Part shown: piece by piece, positions 28,220-37,872 of the stretch | Layout of the letters: every line of letters begins with the position of its first letter | Numbering within the stretch: position 1 is the first letter of the stretch | DNA from: Bradyrhizobium campsiandrae | GTDB lineage: Bacteria > Pseudomonadota > Alphaproteobacteria > Rhizobiales > Xanthobacteraceae | Assembly: GCF_014529705.1 (NCBI RefSeq) | Contig: NZ_JAANIH010000013.1 | Span: 1-64,000, forward strand | Length of the DNA: 64,000 bases | Reading direction: 5' to 3' | Notes under the pieces: generated by a model | Seen by the model: the letters and a program-made list of their open reading frames with translations, nothing else | Told to the model about the DNA's origin: nothing | Databases searched by the model: none | Made by a program: the position numbers and the translations under genes

Positions 28220-29305
28220 TCACTTCAACAGCTTCATCGGATCGGCCACTTTCTGCTTCAACTGCTCGAAGCTGCATTGCCGCGGCGCCTTGTCGGGACG
28301 CCAGCGCAGGATCGAGGTGCCATGGCGGAAGCGCTCGCCGCTGAAATGGTCGTAACAGATTTCGATCACGAGCTTCGGCTTGAGCGGGCACCACTTTGCC
28401 GAGCGCTCCGTGGACCATCGGCTTGGGCCGCCCGGCGCGTTGCCGGTGAAGCCGGGCTCGCCGATCAGCGCTTCCAGCCGGTCGGTCAGGGCAGGCTTCT
28501 CGTCAGCCTTGATCGCCGAGGTGAAGCCGACATGGTGCAGCAGACCCCCGTCGTCGTAGAGACCGAGCAGCAGCGAGCCGACCACCTTGCGCCCCGCGAT
28601 CTTGTTGGTCGCATAGCGGAAGCCACCGATCACGCAATCGGCGCTCCGAAACTTCTTGATCTTCTGCATGCCGTCGCGATTTCCGGCCTGGTAGGGCAGG
28701 TCGATGCGCTTGGCGATGACGCCGTCCGAGCCGCCGCCGGACTGCGCCAGCCATTTCTTCGCGGTGGCGTAGCTCGTCGTTGCCGGTGAGAGGCGGAAAG
28801 TGCCTTTCATATTGGCCTTGGCAAACGCTTCCAGCGCCGGCCGCCGCTCGCTGAGGGGCGCATCGGCAAGCGCTTTCTTATTGGCCGTCGCCAGCAGATC
28901 GAAGACGAGATAGAGCGCCGGCGTCGCCTGCGAGAGTTTTGTCACGCGGCTTGCGGCGGGATGAATCCGCTGCAGCAGGGCGTCGAAGGAAAAGCCCTTG
29001 CCCTGCGGCACGACGATCTCGCCGTCGAGCGTGAACCGGTCCGCCCTCAGCTTCAGCGCAGCGGCGACGATTTCAGGAAAATAACGCGCAAGGTCTTCGC
29101 CGGATTTGGAGCGGAGATCGACGCTGCCGCGCTCGCGCGAGAGCAGGCACCGGAAGCCGTCCCATTTCGGCTCGTACTGCCATTCCCTGCCGCGCGGAAT
29201 TTCGTCGACTGACCGCGCCTCCATCGCAACGAGAGAAGTCGATTTTCGCGCGCGTTTTGCGGGAGAGGCAGGCAAGGGTTGGGGCTCGTCACATACGCTG
29301 GACAC
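28220..29305 (-). CDS. ATP-dependent DNA ligase (LigC type)
   Basis: A 361-residue ligase. The adenylation Lys47 is in YEPKWDGFRC; LDGEIVVPQ, DLPYQAGNRDGMQKIKKFR and DCVIGGFRY carry the later nucleotidyltransferase motifs; the C-terminal OB fold holds RWRPDKAPRQC. It lacks the polymerase and nuclease domains of LigD, so fits LigC. No Ku gene is nearby. The GTG start at 29305 is uncertain; ATG at 29224 (MEARSVDEIP) is an alternative, neither having a good ribosome site. Confidence 0.88.
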   Translation of the reverse strand: MSSVCDEPQPLPASPAKRARKSTSLVAMEARSVDEIPRGREWQYEPKWDGFRCLLSRERGSVDLRSKSGEDLARYFPEIVAAALKLRADRFTLDGEIVVPQGKGFSFDALLQRIHPAASRVTKLSQATPALYLVFDLLATANKKALADAPLSERRPALEAFAKANMKGTFRLSPATTSYATAKKWLAQSGGGSDGVIAKRIDLPYQAGNRDGMQKIKKFRSADCVIGGFRYATNKIAGRKVVGSLLLGLYDDGGLLHHVGFTSAIKADEKPALTDRLEALIGEPGFTGNAPGGPSRWSTERSAKWCPLKPKLVIEICYDHFSGERFRHGTSILRWRPDKAPRQCSFEQLKQKVADPMKLLK

Positions 29306-29343
29306 GTCCTACCAACGCAAACGGCCGGTCCTTGGGTCCTCCC

Positions 29344-29428
29344 GTAGCCCGGATGGAGCGAAGCGAAATCCGGGACCGGTATGACTCGCGGCACGATCCC
29401 GGATTTCGCTTCGCTCCATCCGGGCTAC
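29344..29428. repeat. 32-bp perfect inverted repeat
   Basis: Left arm 29344-29375 begins GTAGCCCGGATGGAGCG; the right arm 29397-29428 is its exact complement, with a 21-nt spacer. A diverged half occurs at 27327. Typical dispersed hairpin of this genus; sits between trxA and the ligase gene. Confidence 0.75.
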
Positions 29429-29437
29429 CCAAAAAAT

Positions 29438-29466
29438 AAGACGGCCGGCGTTTCGCCGGCCGTCTT
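29438..29466 (-). terminator. Intrinsic terminator of trxA
   Basis: AAGACGGCCGGCG, ttt, CGCCGGCCGTCTT, followed on the minus strand by a TTATTTTTT tract, 24 bp after the trxA stop. Confidence 0.9.
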
Positions 29467-29490
29467 CAAAACGATCTTGTGGCAGGCGGA

Positions 29491-29811
29491 TCAGACCGCG
29501 GAGGTGATCCACTGCTGGAGCTTCGCCTTCGGCGCCGCGCCGACCTGGCGGGAGGCCATCTCGCCGCCCTTGAAGATCATCAGGGTCGGAATCGACATCA
29601 CGCCATATTTGGACGCGGTCTTCGGGCTCTCGTCGACGTTGAGCTTGACGATCTTGACCTTGTCGCCCATCGCGCCGGCGATCTCGTCGAGAGCGGGTGC
29701 GATCATGCGGCAGGGGCCGCACCATTCGGCCCAGAAATCGACGACAACGGGGCCGTTCGCCTTGAGCACTTCGGCGTCGAAATCGGTATCGGAAACCTTG
29801 CCAACGGCCAT
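29491..29811 (-). CDS. trxA: Thioredoxin 1
   Basis: A 106-residue cytosolic disulfide reductase. The active site WCGPC gives Cys31 and Cys34; the cis-Pro is in IPTLMIF. Downstream of addA with a 70-bp gap, as in other Rhizobiales. Ends with a clear terminator. Confidence 0.97.
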   Translation of the reverse strand: MAVGKVSDTDFDAEVLKANGPVVVDFWAEWCGPCRMIAPALDEIAGAMGDKVKIVKLNVDESPKTASKYGVMSIPTLMIFKGGEMASRQVGAAPKAKLQQWITSAV

Positions 29812-29880
29812 TGGAGTACCTCACTCGGTTGTAAGAGAATCGGCGCGACGTGGAATCGCGCCTGAGATCATGGTCCCAAC

Positions 29881-32800
29881 CTATGAACGGCCCCTTGCCG
29901 GGTCAAGGACGCTCACACCGAGATGAAGGGATGCCAGCGCCGCGTCCAGCGCGGGGGCTGAAATCTCCATATATTCAAGGGCCTCGGTCCAGAGCAGGAC
30001 GGCCCTGACCGGCTTTTGGGGATAAAGCTGCGAGAGCACTGCCCGGTACAGCGCAAGCTGGCGGACATACGCGGCGGGCGCATCAATGGCGTTCCTGGGC
30101 GCGGCCTGGTTGGTCTTGAAATCGACGATCAAAACCTCCTCCGGGCGAACGACCAGCCGGTCGATCTGCCCCGACACCAGCGCCGGCGGCCGGCCCCGCC
30201 GCTCCAGCCTGCCGGCGATGGCGACCTCCGCCCGGCTGCCGGCGGCAAATACCGGTGCAAAGCGCGGCTCGGCGATCAAGGCGAGCACCTTGTCGGCCAG
30301 TGCGGTGCGGTCGGTCTCGGTCCAGTCTGCGGCGTTGCGCGCCATGAAGCCGAGCGCGGCCTCGCGCCGGCGCCCGGCGGCGATATCAGGCAGGGATTGC
30401 AGCAGCCGGTGCACCAGCGTGCCGCGCTGCAATGCAAGCGCGCGCGATTGCACCGATTCGCCGGATCGCACGCTGCGGCCTTCCTCGGCCGATTGGCCGG
30501 AGGGGCGCAATGGATCCTCCTCGATCATCTCGCGCGGCGCCGGCGTCCGCAGCCAATCCGGCAGCGCGATGGTCCGATCGGCCGAGGTCGCCGGCGTGCC
30601 GAGCGCCGCCACATCCTCGGGGCGGGCGAAGCGGGTCACCTTGCCGAGCGGCGTTTCGATCGTCTGCTTGTCCAGGCCCGAGCCTGACAGCCCGGTGTCG
30701 ATCAGGTCATACCAGCTCAGCTTGCGGACCGTCCGCATGTTGCCGGGCATGCAGCCGCCGACGATCAGGCGGTCGGCCGCGCGCGTCATCGCGACATAGA
30801 GCAGGCGGCGATATTCGTCCTCGGTCTCCTCCAGCATCGCCTTGCGCGCCTCGGCGACCGGCTTGGGATCATCAGCCTTGCGGCCAGCCCAGACCACGAC
30901 CTCGCCGCCATTGCCGCGCGGCACATTGATCAGCCTGACACGCTGCGAATCCGCGGGCGAGGAGGTGGTGTCGACCATGAACACGACCGAGGCCTCGAGG
31001 CCCTTGGCGCCATGCACCGTCATCACCCGCACCTCGTCGCGCGTGATCTCCATGTCGCGCTTCACCTCGGTATCGGCCGAACGCAGCCAGGCCATGAAGC
31101 CCTGCAGCGAGGCCGGCGCCTTGCGCTCGCAATTCAGCGCCAGCTCGAGGAATTCGTCGAGGGCGTCATTGGCCTCATGACCGAGACGACGCAGGATGCG
31201 CGCGCGGCCGCTGTCGCCGCCGAGCAGCCAGGCATAGAAGGCGAACGGCGTTTCTTCGCGCGCGCGGATCTCGCAGGCTTCGAGCCGCCGCAGCACGGTC
31301 GCGAATTTTTCGCTTGTGCCCGCATGCTCCCCGAGTGCACGGCGCAGCGATCCCTTGCGGCCATGGGCGAGCTGGAACAGGTCGTCGTCGTCGAGCCCGA
31401 ACAGCGGGCTCTTCAGCGCCACCGCCAGCGCAAGATCATCCTGCGGCAGCAGCAGCGCATCCGCAAGGTTCATCAGATCGATGATCGCGATGTGCTCGGT
31501 CAGCTTGAGCCGGTCGGCGCCGGCGACGGGCACGCCGGCGTGCTTCAGCGCCTGGATCACAGCGTCGAACGCATTGCCGCGCCGGCGCACCAGGATCAGC
31601 ATGTCACCATAGCGCAGCGGCCGGCGTTCGCCCTCGTGGCCCGTCAGCGTGCCGCTCTCGACCAGCCGCTTGATCTCGGCCTGGATGCGGCGCGCGAGCT
31701 TGACCTCCGGGCTGGTGACGGCGACGCCATCGAACGGCGCGCGCCAGCCCTCGATCTCCTGCCGGTCGTCGGCTTCGGCCAGATCCCACAGCTCGATCAC
31801 GCTGGGACCGGCATCGGCGAGCGCGTTATGCAGGGGATGGCCGATTTCGACCGAATGGATGCTCTTGTAGATGGCGGGATCGCGGAAGACGTGATCGACC
31901 GAATGCAGGATCGCCGCGCCCGAGCGGAACGAATAGGTGAAGGCGACGGGATCGAATTTCAGCCCGGCCGCCGTGAACTTGCGGTGCAATTCGCGCCGGC
32001 GCGCGTCGAACTCGTGCGGCGCTGCGCCCTGGAACGAGAAGATCGACTGCTTCTCGTCGCCGACGGCGAACACCGTGCGGTTCAGCCCCTCGCGGGCGCC
32101 TGCGCCGGCCGTGAATTCCGAGATGATATGCGCAACGATGTCCCATTGCCGGGGACTGGTGTCCTGCGCCTCGTCGATCAAGACGTGATCGACGCCGCGA
32201 TCGAGCTTGTAGTGCACCCAGCCCGAGGAGACACGGTCGAGCATCGCCAAGGTCTTGTCGATGAGATCGTCGTAATCGAGCAGGCCGCGCTCCTGCTTCT
32301 CGCGACGGTAATTCGCAGCGGCGGCGGTCGCGATGTGCAGCAGAGCCGCGGTGCGGTCGCGCAGGGTCACCGCGCGGCGTTTCTCGATCAATCCGCCGAG
32401 GCGAACCGCTTCGTTCTCGAACAGGCGGGCGACGGACGGATTGTGCTCGCCGAACTTCTTGGTCAGCACCGCCTTGCGTGGCAGCTTTTCGTCGGTGAGG
32501 AACACACAGAGATAGGCATCGACCTGCGCCGCGCCGGAAAATGCCTTTGCGGCGCGAAGCCGGCCGGCCTGGTCGTTGTCGGACTTGCTGCCGTCTTCCA
32601 GCGCAAAGGCGATGTCGTCCCAGCGCGAGCGCGGCAAATACGGGCCGTCGAGAATCTCGGTTTCGACATCCTCGATACGGTCGCCCGCGTCAACACCCAG
32701 CACCGTGGCCATCTGCGCCGCGGCGGTCTCGGCATTGCCGGCCGCATCGGTCCAGGCCATGAAATGGTCGCGGCTCAGGCACGCCTCGCGCACCACCTCC

Positions 32801-33390
32801 TTGAAGGTAACGTCGGCCGCGCTCTCCATCGCGGTCAGCAGCGCGCGGCCGGTGACGCTGTCAGGCGCGCGCGCGGCCTCCAGCAGCACCTTCAGATTGG
32901 CACGCTCCATCATGTCGTTCTGGTCGCGGTCGTCCATCACGGCGAAGCGTGCCGGCACATTGGCCTCGAACGGGAATTGCTGGAGCAGGCGGGTGCAGAG
33001 CGCGTGGATGGTCTGCACCTTCAAGCCGCCCGGCGTCTCCAAGGCGCAGGCGAACAGCTTTCTTGCTTCGCGGCGCAGCTTCGCGCCGGGATGCGGGATG
33101 CCGACGGCGCGGATGGCGGCATCGAGACCGGCATCGTCGAGCGTCACCCAATGGCCAAGGGTCGTGAACACGCGCTCGGCCATGTTGGCGGCGGCGGCTT
33201 TGGTGAAGGTGATGCACAGGATCTTTTCCGGCGGCACGCCCGACAGCAAGAGGCGGATCACGCGCTGCACCAGCACATGGGTCTTGCCTGAGCCGGCATT
33301 GGCGGACACGAAGGCGGATGCCGTCGGGTCCGACGCGCGCGCCTGTCGGGCACGCACTTCATCCGGAATGGGGCGCGGCGCTTTCACCAT
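29881..33390 (-). CDS. addA: Double-strand break repair helicase-nuclease AddA
   Basis: A 1169-residue UvrD-like helicase plus RecB-like nuclease. Walker A is SANAGSGKTHVL (29-40), Walker B VLIDEAQDTSP, helicase motifs GDEKQSIFSFQGA and MTVHGAKGLE. The C-terminal nuclease shows GQIDRLVV and VDFKTN. With AddB it resects double-strand ends for recombination. Start placed at ATG 33390 (MVKAPRPIPDEV), overlapping the addB stop by 7 nt; ATG 33423 is the alternative. Confidence 0.95.
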   Translation of the reverse strand: MVKAPRPIPDEVRARQARASDPTASAFVSANAGSGKTHVLVQRVIRLLLSGVPPEKILCITFTKAAAANMAERVFTTLGHWVTLDDAGLDAAIRAVGIPHPGAKLRREARKLFACALETPGGLKVQTIHALCTRLLQQFPFEANVPARFAVMDDRDQNDMMERANLKVLLEAARAPDSVTGRALLTAMESAADVTFKEVVREACLSRDHFMAWTDAAGNAETAAAQMATVLGVDAGDRIEDVETEILDGPYLPRSRWDDIAFALEDGSKSDNDQAGRLRAAKAFSGAAQVDAYLCVFLTDEKLPRKAVLTKKFGEHNPSVARLFENEAVRLGGLIEKRRAVTLRDRTAALLHIATAAAANYRREKQERGLLDYDDLIDKTLAMLDRVSSGWVHYKLDRGVDHVLIDEAQDTSPRQWDIVAHIISEFTAGAGAREGLNRTVFAVGDEKQSIFSFQGAAPHEFDARRRELHRKFTAAGLKFDPVAFTYSFRSGAAILHSVDHVFRDPAIYKSIHSVEIGHPLHNALADAGPSVIELWDLAEADDRQEIEGWRAPFDGVAVTSPEVKLARRIQAEIKRLVESGTLTGHEGERRPLRYGDMLILVRRRGNAFDAVIQALKHAGVPVAGADRLKLTEHIAIIDLMNLADALLLPQDDLALAVALKSPLFGLDDDDLFQLAHGRKGSLRRALGEHAGTSEKFATVLRRLEACEIRAREETPFAFYAWLLGGDSGRARILRRLGHEANDALDEFLELALNCERKAPASLQGFMAWLRSADTEVKRDMEITRDEVRVMTVHGAKGLEASVVFMVDTTSSPADSQRVRLINVPRGNGGEVVVWAGRKADDPKPVAEARKAMLEETEDEYRRLLYVAMTRAADRLIVGGCMPGNMRTVRKLSWYDLIDTGLSGSGLDKQTIETPLGKVTRFARPEDVAALGTPATSADRTIALPDWLRTPAPREMIEEDPLRPSGQSAEEGRSVRSGESVQSRALALQRGTLVHRLLQSLPDIAAGRRREAALGFMARNAADWTETDRTALADKVLALIAEPRFAPVFAAGSRAEVAIAGRLERRGRPPALVSGQIDRLVVRPEEVLIVDFKTNQAAPRNAIDAPAAYVRQLALYRAVLSQLYPQKPVRAVLLWTEALEYMEISAPALDAALASLHLGVSVLDPARGRS

Positions 33391-36300
33391 TCCTCGATTC
33401 CCAATCCGCCGGCCGCGGACCATTCCTTGATCCGAGCGAGATCGTCATAGGCGCCGTAGCGGTTCGACCACATCGGCAGGTTCAACGAGGTGTAGGGCTG
33501 GTTCTCGTTGTCGAAGGCGCGGATCAGCGCTTCCAGCTTGGCCCGCGCCTCCGCGGCCGCAATATCGGGCGGCTGCGGCTCGTCGCCCGGCTTGTATTTG
33601 AGCTCGAGGATCCGCTCTTCGCCCGGCGGATTGTTGCCGCTCAGCCTGACATAGACGAGCTGGCTCACGGATGCGCCGGCGTCGATATCAGGGAAACCGC
33701 CTTCGCGCAGGATCGCCGCTTCCAATGTGAGCTGCGGCGACAGGCCCATGCGGACCTGCTTGCCCGATGGCGGCTGCCCGGTCTTGTAGTCGAGGATGGC
33801 ATAGCCGCCGCCCTGGCGCCGCTCGATGCGGTCGGCGCGGGCGGAGAGGGTAAAGCTGCGTTGATGATCGAGCTTGATCGATATTTCGCCGCGCGTTTCC
33901 GCGGTGATGGCTTCGATCGCATCGCGTCGCGCCGTCTCCCATTCGCCGAACCATTGCGCGATGCGTTGAAAGCGCGGCCACCACAGCGCCCGCGCCTCGG
34001 GCCGCTCCATCAGCGGCGCAAAATGCTTCTCGCCAATCGCGCGCAGCACGCGGGCGGGATCGTCGGGCAGGCGCGTGGCGTAGGTCTCGGTAAACTCGCC
34101 GATTGCATCGTGGATCGCCGAGCCGCGGTCGGCGGCCGACAGCGGCATGTCGACGGGGTCGAGCGCGGCGAGCCGCAAAATGTGCCTTGCGTAGATCGTG
34201 TAGGGATCGCGCAGCCAGTCCTCGATCGCGGTCACCGACATCTTGAGCGGACGTGTCGCGCGCGGCGGTCGCGGTTCGGGCTGCTTGATCGGCTCGACCT
34301 TGTCAGGCTGATCCAGCGCGCCTGCGAACTGCACATATCTCTCGCCGGCGCGGACAGCCGCCGTCCAGAGCGCCTCGCCCGCAACCGCCTCCAGCCGATG
34401 CAGGAAGCGCGAGGCGACGGCTGGCGCGCCGCCGGCCTTGGCCGAATGCGTCAGGATGACTTCATCGCCGCCGAGCAGCTGCGCGAAGTCATGTGCGGAC
34501 AGTCCAATGCGCCGTTCCGGCAGATCGAGGCCAAGCTCATGCCGCATCGGCCGGCTGAGCCAGGGATCGATCCGCGGCGCCGGCGGCCAGACCCCTTCGA
34601 TCAGGCCGCTGATGATGATGCGGTCGGCCTGCATCAGGCGCGATTCCAGCGGGCCGTAGATCTGCAGTCGCGCGCCGGGCTTGTCGCGACGGCGCACCGC
34701 GCGATCGCTGAACGCGGTCTGGAACAGTTCGGCATAATCGGGCAGCGTCACCATCAAGCCGCTGGTGGTGCCGCCGCGCAGCAGGTCGTCGAAGGCGCCG
34801 GCGAGCGCGAGGCCCTCGCGCTCCTCGAAGGCGAGCGGAATGCCCTCTTCGTCGCGCGACAGCTCGATCAGGATCTCGCGGTGGCGATGTGCGAGCTCGG
34901 CGAAGTCGAACGGTTTTGATGCCGCGAGAGCTTCGATCGGGGCCAGCGCCTTCTGCAACGCATCGATCAGCGCCTGGATGCGATCGAGATCTTCCGCCTT
35001 GAGCCGCGCCCGCGGCTCGGCGGCATGCAGCGCGGAGGCCTCGCTGCGCCACAGCTTTGCCAGTTCCTCGCGAAAGCGGTTGAACTCACGGAGGAGCCCG
35101 GCCGTGCCCGCTGGCGGCCGCGTGCCGCGCAACACCGCCAGCTCGAGGTCCTCGATCTCAGCCTTCCATGCGCCGCTGGCGCGGCCGAGCCGGCACAGCG
35201 GGTGTTTCAGCATTGCCAGCAGCGTCGGCGGCTCCAATCCCCTAGTCGCGGCCTCGGCCGCGAGGCGCGCAAACACGCCGGCGGATGTTTCCATCAGCAC
35301 GTCGCCACCGGAATCGTCGAAGGCGAGATCCCACCTTGTCAGCGCCGCCATCACCCGCCGCGCCAGCGCGCGGTCGGGCGTCACCAGCGCGGCCGATTTG
35401 CCCAGATGCCGCGCCTCGCGCATCGCAATGGCGATGGCGAGTGCTTCCATCTCCGGATTGGGCGCTTCGACCACTGCGAGGTTCTTCATGCCGCCTGCGA
35501 TCTTCGCGGCGACATCGGGCTGTTTCAGCCTGTCGTGCCAGACCTCCGTCTTGGCGGAGGGGCGCATCGATTCCGATGCGAGCAGATCGCGGCCGCCATC
35601 CGCCGGCGGCTGGAGAATCTCGACGTCGCTGCGCTTGATGCCGAAGCGATCCAGCAGCGCATGCATGGCATATTGCGGATGGTTCGAGGTCGGATTCTCG
35701 GTGACGCCCAAGAGGTCCCTGCTACCGCCAATGCTGCGCCAGGCCTCGTCATCGAGATCGGTGTCGAGACCAGGCAGCACCACCGCGCCATGCGGCAGCG
35801 AAGCGACCGCGTGCAAAAACTTGGCGGTGGCCGGCATCGAGCCGGTCGAGCCGGCCGCGATCACGGGGCCATGGGGATGCGCGGTGAGGCGCTTGGCTTC
35901 CGCCGCGATCAAGAGATCGCGCCGCGCCGCGGGCTCGATGCGGTTGATCTCGGCGAGATGGGCCGGCCAGGCGGTGCGCGCGATGCGCAGGAAGTCGAGC
36001 GAATGCTGCCAGTAGCGGTCGAGCATGTCAGGCACGAGCCCGTCGAGCTTGCTCCAGTCGACGCCGCGCGTCACCATGTCGTCGATCAGGCGCGCGAGGT
36101 CGCCGGCGAGCGCCAGCGTCGAGGCAGGGCCGCCGACCACCAGCGGCGCCAGCACCGGGCCCTTGGCCCAGGCCGCGACGAGCTGCGCCAGCGTCAAGCG
36201 CCGTTCGAGCTCGCCGAGCCGTGGCGGGATCTCGAGCGGCGCCACGCTGGAAAACTGCTCGCCTTCATCGCCGAAAGCGAGCTCGTCCTCGTCGATGTCG

Positions 36301-36527
36301 CCGAGCGCGACGATGCGCGGCAGCACCACGGCATTCGCCGCCATCTCGTCGAGGAAGATCTCGCGGACGACACGCATGGCGCGCCGCGTCGGCAGATACA
36401 GCGTGGCGTCGGCCAGCCGCGCCGGTTCCTTGCGCGCCTCGAATCCGTCGACCAGCCGGCCATCGAGCAGGCTTGCGACGATCGTGCGCAGGAACGGAAC
36501 TGAGAGAGGAACGCTGAAGACGCGCAT
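33384..36527 (-). CDS. addB: Double-strand break repair protein AddB
   Basis: A 1047-residue partner of AddA with an inactive helicase-like N-terminal half and a RecB-family nuclease near the C-terminus (YAILDYKTGQPP). The C-terminus has none of the cysteines that hold the Fe-S cluster in B. subtilis AddB, in keeping with the shorter alphaproteobacterial family. Translationally linked to addA. Confidence 0.93.
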   Translation of the reverse strand: MRVFSVPLSVPFLRTIVASLLDGRLVDGFEARKEPARLADATLYLPTRRAMRVVREIFLDEMAANAVVLPRIVALGDIDEDELAFGDEGEQFSSVAPLEIPPRLGELERRLTLAQLVAAWAKGPVLAPLVVGGPASTLALAGDLARLIDDMVTRGVDWSKLDGLVPDMLDRYWQHSLDFLRIARTAWPAHLAEINRIEPAARRDLLIAAEAKRLTAHPHGPVIAAGSTGSMPATAKFLHAVASLPHGAVVLPGLDTDLDDEAWRSIGGSRDLLGVTENPTSNHPQYAMHALLDRFGIKRSDVEILQPPADGGRDLLASESMRPSAKTEVWHDRLKQPDVAAKIAGGMKNLAVVEAPNPEMEALAIAIAMREARHLGKSAALVTPDRALARRVMAALTRWDLAFDDSGGDVLMETSAGVFARLAAEAATRGLEPPTLLAMLKHPLCRLGRASGAWKAEIEDLELAVLRGTRPPAGTAGLLREFNRFREELAKLWRSEASALHAAEPRARLKAEDLDRIQALIDALQKALAPIEALAASKPFDFAELAHRHREILIELSRDEEGIPLAFEEREGLALAGAFDDLLRGGTTSGLMVTLPDYAELFQTAFSDRAVRRRDKPGARLQIYGPLESRLMQADRIIISGLIEGVWPPAPRIDPWLSRPMRHELGLDLPERRIGLSAHDFAQLLGGDEVILTHSAKAGGAPAVASRFLHRLEAVAGEALWTAAVRAGERYVQFAGALDQPDKVEPIKQPEPRPPRATRPLKMSVTAIEDWLRDPYTIYARHILRLAALDPVDMPLSAADRGSAIHDAIGEFTETYATRLPDDPARVLRAIGEKHFAPLMERPEARALWWPRFQRIAQWFGEWETARRDAIEAITAETRGEISIKLDHQRSFTLSARADRIERRQGGGYAILDYKTGQPPSGKQVRMGLSPQLTLEAAILREGGFPDIDAGASVSQLVYVRLSGNNPPGEERILELKYKPGDEPQPPDIAAAEARAKLEALIRAFDNENQPYTSLNLPMWSNRYGAYDDLARIKEWSAAGGLGIEEW

Positions 36528-36620
36528 CGGCTGCCTGATTCGGAATCAGGGCAATATAGGCACGCAGGCTCGAATGGTCATGGGTCGGGGCGAAATCGTC
36601 CCCGCTGTTCGCCGCTGACC

Positions 36621-37343
36621 TTACGCCACGCTCTCCAGAAACGCCTCTTCCGCGGCGTGCACGGCGTCGGGCGTGCCGACATGCATCCAGACGCCGTCGA
36701 GACGCAGGCCGAACAGGCGATCCTGCTCGCCCGCGCGGTCGAACATTTTGGTCAGCGAGAACTCGCCCTGCGGCGCGCCTTCGAAGATCTTCGGCGACAG
36801 GATTGCCGCGCCCGCATAGACGAACGGGACGATCTCCTTTTCCTTGCGCTTGCGCAAGGATCCGTCGGGCAGCATGCCGTAATCGCCGCGGCCGTTATAG
36901 CCGATGCTGGTCGCCGTCGGCGCCATCAGCAGCAGGATGTCCATGCTTGCAGGGTCGAAGTTTTCGGCGAGCCGCGTCAGGTTGGAGCGCACGCCGTCGA
37001 TCCACAGCGTGTCGGAATTGACGTGGAAGAACGGCGCATCGCCGAGCAGCGGCAGCGCCTTGACCACGCCGCCGCCGGTGCCGAGCACCTGGTCGCGCTC
37101 GTCCGAGATGGTCACGCGCGGATGCTGGCGGGCTCTGGTGTGCGCGATGATCTGGTCGGGCAGATAGTGCACGTTGACGACCGCCTCGGTGACGCCGGCC
37201 TGAGCGAGCTTGTCGAGCACGTGGTCGAGCAGCGGCTGGCCGGCCACCGGCACCATCGGCTTCGGCATCTTGTCCGTCAGCGGACGCATGCGCAGGCCGA
37301 ACCCTGCGGCGAGCACCATGGCTTTGGTCGGTTTGACGGGCAT
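36621..37343 (-). CDS. Sugar-1-phosphate nucleotidyltransferase, MurU-like
   Basis: A 240-residue GT-A fold enzyme. VLAAGFGLRMRPLTDKMPKPMVPVAG is the nucleotide-binding signature at the N-terminus; HVNSDTLWIDG holds the metal Asp. Known MurU makes UDP-MurNAc from MurNAc-1-phosphate in the peptidoglycan-recycling shunt, beside the kinase AmgK. An AmgK-like domain is encoded two genes upstream here, supporting that role. Start at 37343 chosen by the domain start; GAAGGCGAAGG precedes it. Confidence 0.85.
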   Translation of the reverse strand: MPVKPTKAMVLAAGFGLRMRPLTDKMPKPMVPVAGQPLLDHVLDKLAQAGVTEAVVNVHYLPDQIIAHTRARQHPRVTISDERDQVLGTGGGVVKALPLLGDAPFFHVNSDTLWIDGVRSNLTRLAENFDPASMDILLLMAPTATSIGYNGRGDYGMLPDGSLRKRKEKEIVPFVYAGAAILSPKIFEGAPQGEFSLTKMFDRAGEQDRLFGLRLDGVWMHVGTPDAVHAAEEAFLESVA

Positions 37344-37469
37344 CCTTCGCCTTCTCGAACCCCGGAAATCTCTGTGTCGCGGCAAACCCTAGCACGAGCC
37401 CCGGTCAGCCGCACCGCGTATCGACCGCCTTAGCCAGCCGCCGTGACGGTTGTACGACGTGTGTTGCCG

Positions 37470-37787
37470 TCACGCCCCGACGGCTGTGGAACGCGCCTTT
37501 TTCTTCTTGTCGCCGACCTTCAGGAAATTGACGCCGATCTGGTCGCCATTGACCCAGGCCAGTTCGCAGCGCCGATAGGCAAGTCCGGTCGACGACAGCA
37601 CCAGGAAGAATTCCTTCAGGTGCAAACCTTCGACCGAGCCGTCGATGGTCAGCTTGGCGCCGCTCTCGGAGACGTCCTCCATGGTGCACTCACGCCGCCA
37701 GGTGCCGTCGATACCCATCATCTGGGCCGGCACCCCACGTTCGAAAACGACCCGGTTGTTCCCGCGCTGGTCCGCTTTGACCGCCAT
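37470..37787 (-). CDS. PilZ domain protein
   Basis: A 105-residue single-domain PilZ protein. RGNNR (residues 8-12) and DVSESG (39-44) are the c-di-GMP binding motifs RxxxR and DxSxxG. Ends with a lysine-rich tail (KKKKARS). It lies between the AmgK-fusion and MurU-like genes on the same strand, with an 85-bp gap before it and 126 bp after. Role not known; it may be a c-di-GMP responder for envelope processes. Confidence 0.85.
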   Translation of the reverse strand: MAVKADQRGNNRVVFERGVPAQMMGIDGTWRRECTMEDVSESGAKLTIDGSVEGLHLKEFFLVLSSTGLAYRRCELAWVNGDQIGVNFLKVGDKKKKARSTAVGA

Positions 37788-37872
37788 TTGTCCTGCTCCA
37801 GCCCCTCGATGTCCGGCTGCCGCAGGCGATGATACCGGTGCGATGGCTAACAGCCGGTAAATCGGTTCCGAT

